Source: Prevotellaceae bacterium UBA7017
GTDB taxonomy: Bacteria; Bacteroidota; Bacteroidia; Bacteroidales; Bacteroidaceae
Assembly (NCBI GenBank): GCA_002449535.1
Contig: DJWZ01000066.1
Location: forward strand, 1 to 5,552
Direction of reading: 5' to 3'
DNA length: 5,552 bases
In this document: positions 5,534 through 5,552 of the stretch, piece after piece
Numbering within the stretch: position 1 is the first letter of the stretch
Layout of the letters: every line of letters starts with the position of its first letter
Translations under genes and position numbers: made by a program
Notes under the pieces: generated by a model
What the model was told of the DNA's origin: nothing
The model's input: the letters and a program-made list of their open reading frames with translations, nothing else
The model's database searches: none

Positions 5534-5552
5534 CATTCTATGTTAAATTCCA

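Noticed and set aside
5540..5552. ATG at 5540 as the start of a further gene
   Set aside because: Only four codons are visible before the window ends and there is no supporting promoter or start context.

Overview
The window looks like chromosomal DNA of a gut or rumen Bacteroidales, most like Prevotella/Segatella. Supporting signs are a Bacteroidetes-type promoter box (TACCTTTG, fitting TAnnTTTG), start codons preceded by A-rich sequence with no clear Shine-Dalgarno, a carbohydrate-utilisation gene set, and a secreted enzyme with a C-terminal tail of the kind common in Prevotella exported proteins. The genus is an inference; there is no rRNA or other marker gene.

Region 1 (1-3227) is the end of a fructan/fructose utilisation operon on the + strand. 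It holds the 3' part of a GH32 fructan hydrolase (5' end outside the window), an MFS sugar permease and a PfkB-family fructokinase, closed by a strong intrinsic terminator. The logic is linear: GH32 releases fructose from levan, inulin or sucrose-type substrates, the permease brings it across the inner membrane, and the kinase makes fructose 6-phosphate for glycolysis. The gene order GH32-permease-fructokinase matches the Bacteroides thetaiotaomicron fructan locus (BT1759-BT1758-BT1757) as I know it. No SusC/SusD pair or hybrid two-component regulator is in view; if present they lie upstream.

Region 2 (3228-3331) is a short intergenic control region. It carries 7-bp and 8-bp tandem microrepeats, a small palindrome and a good Bacteroidetes -7 box, giving the next gene its own transcription start with a very short leader.

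Region 3 (3332-5485) is one complete secreted family PL11 rhamnogalacturonan lyase, a pectin-degrading enzyme unrelated in substrate to the operon before it. It has an N-terminal signal peptide, several Asp-rich calcium-type loops and a short C-terminal tail. Region 4 (5486-5552) is non-coding: the end of another 7-bp repeat and a GC-rich block that can form either a hairpin or a G-quadruplex.

I see no defence system, mobile element, RNA gene or CRISPR array. The genes are ordinary. The part most worth a second look is the non-coding DNA: short tandem repeats with a 7- or 8-bp period sit at three of the four non-coding stretches, two of them supply the stop codon of the preceding gene, and a perfect G-quadruplex motif lies just behind the lyase gene.
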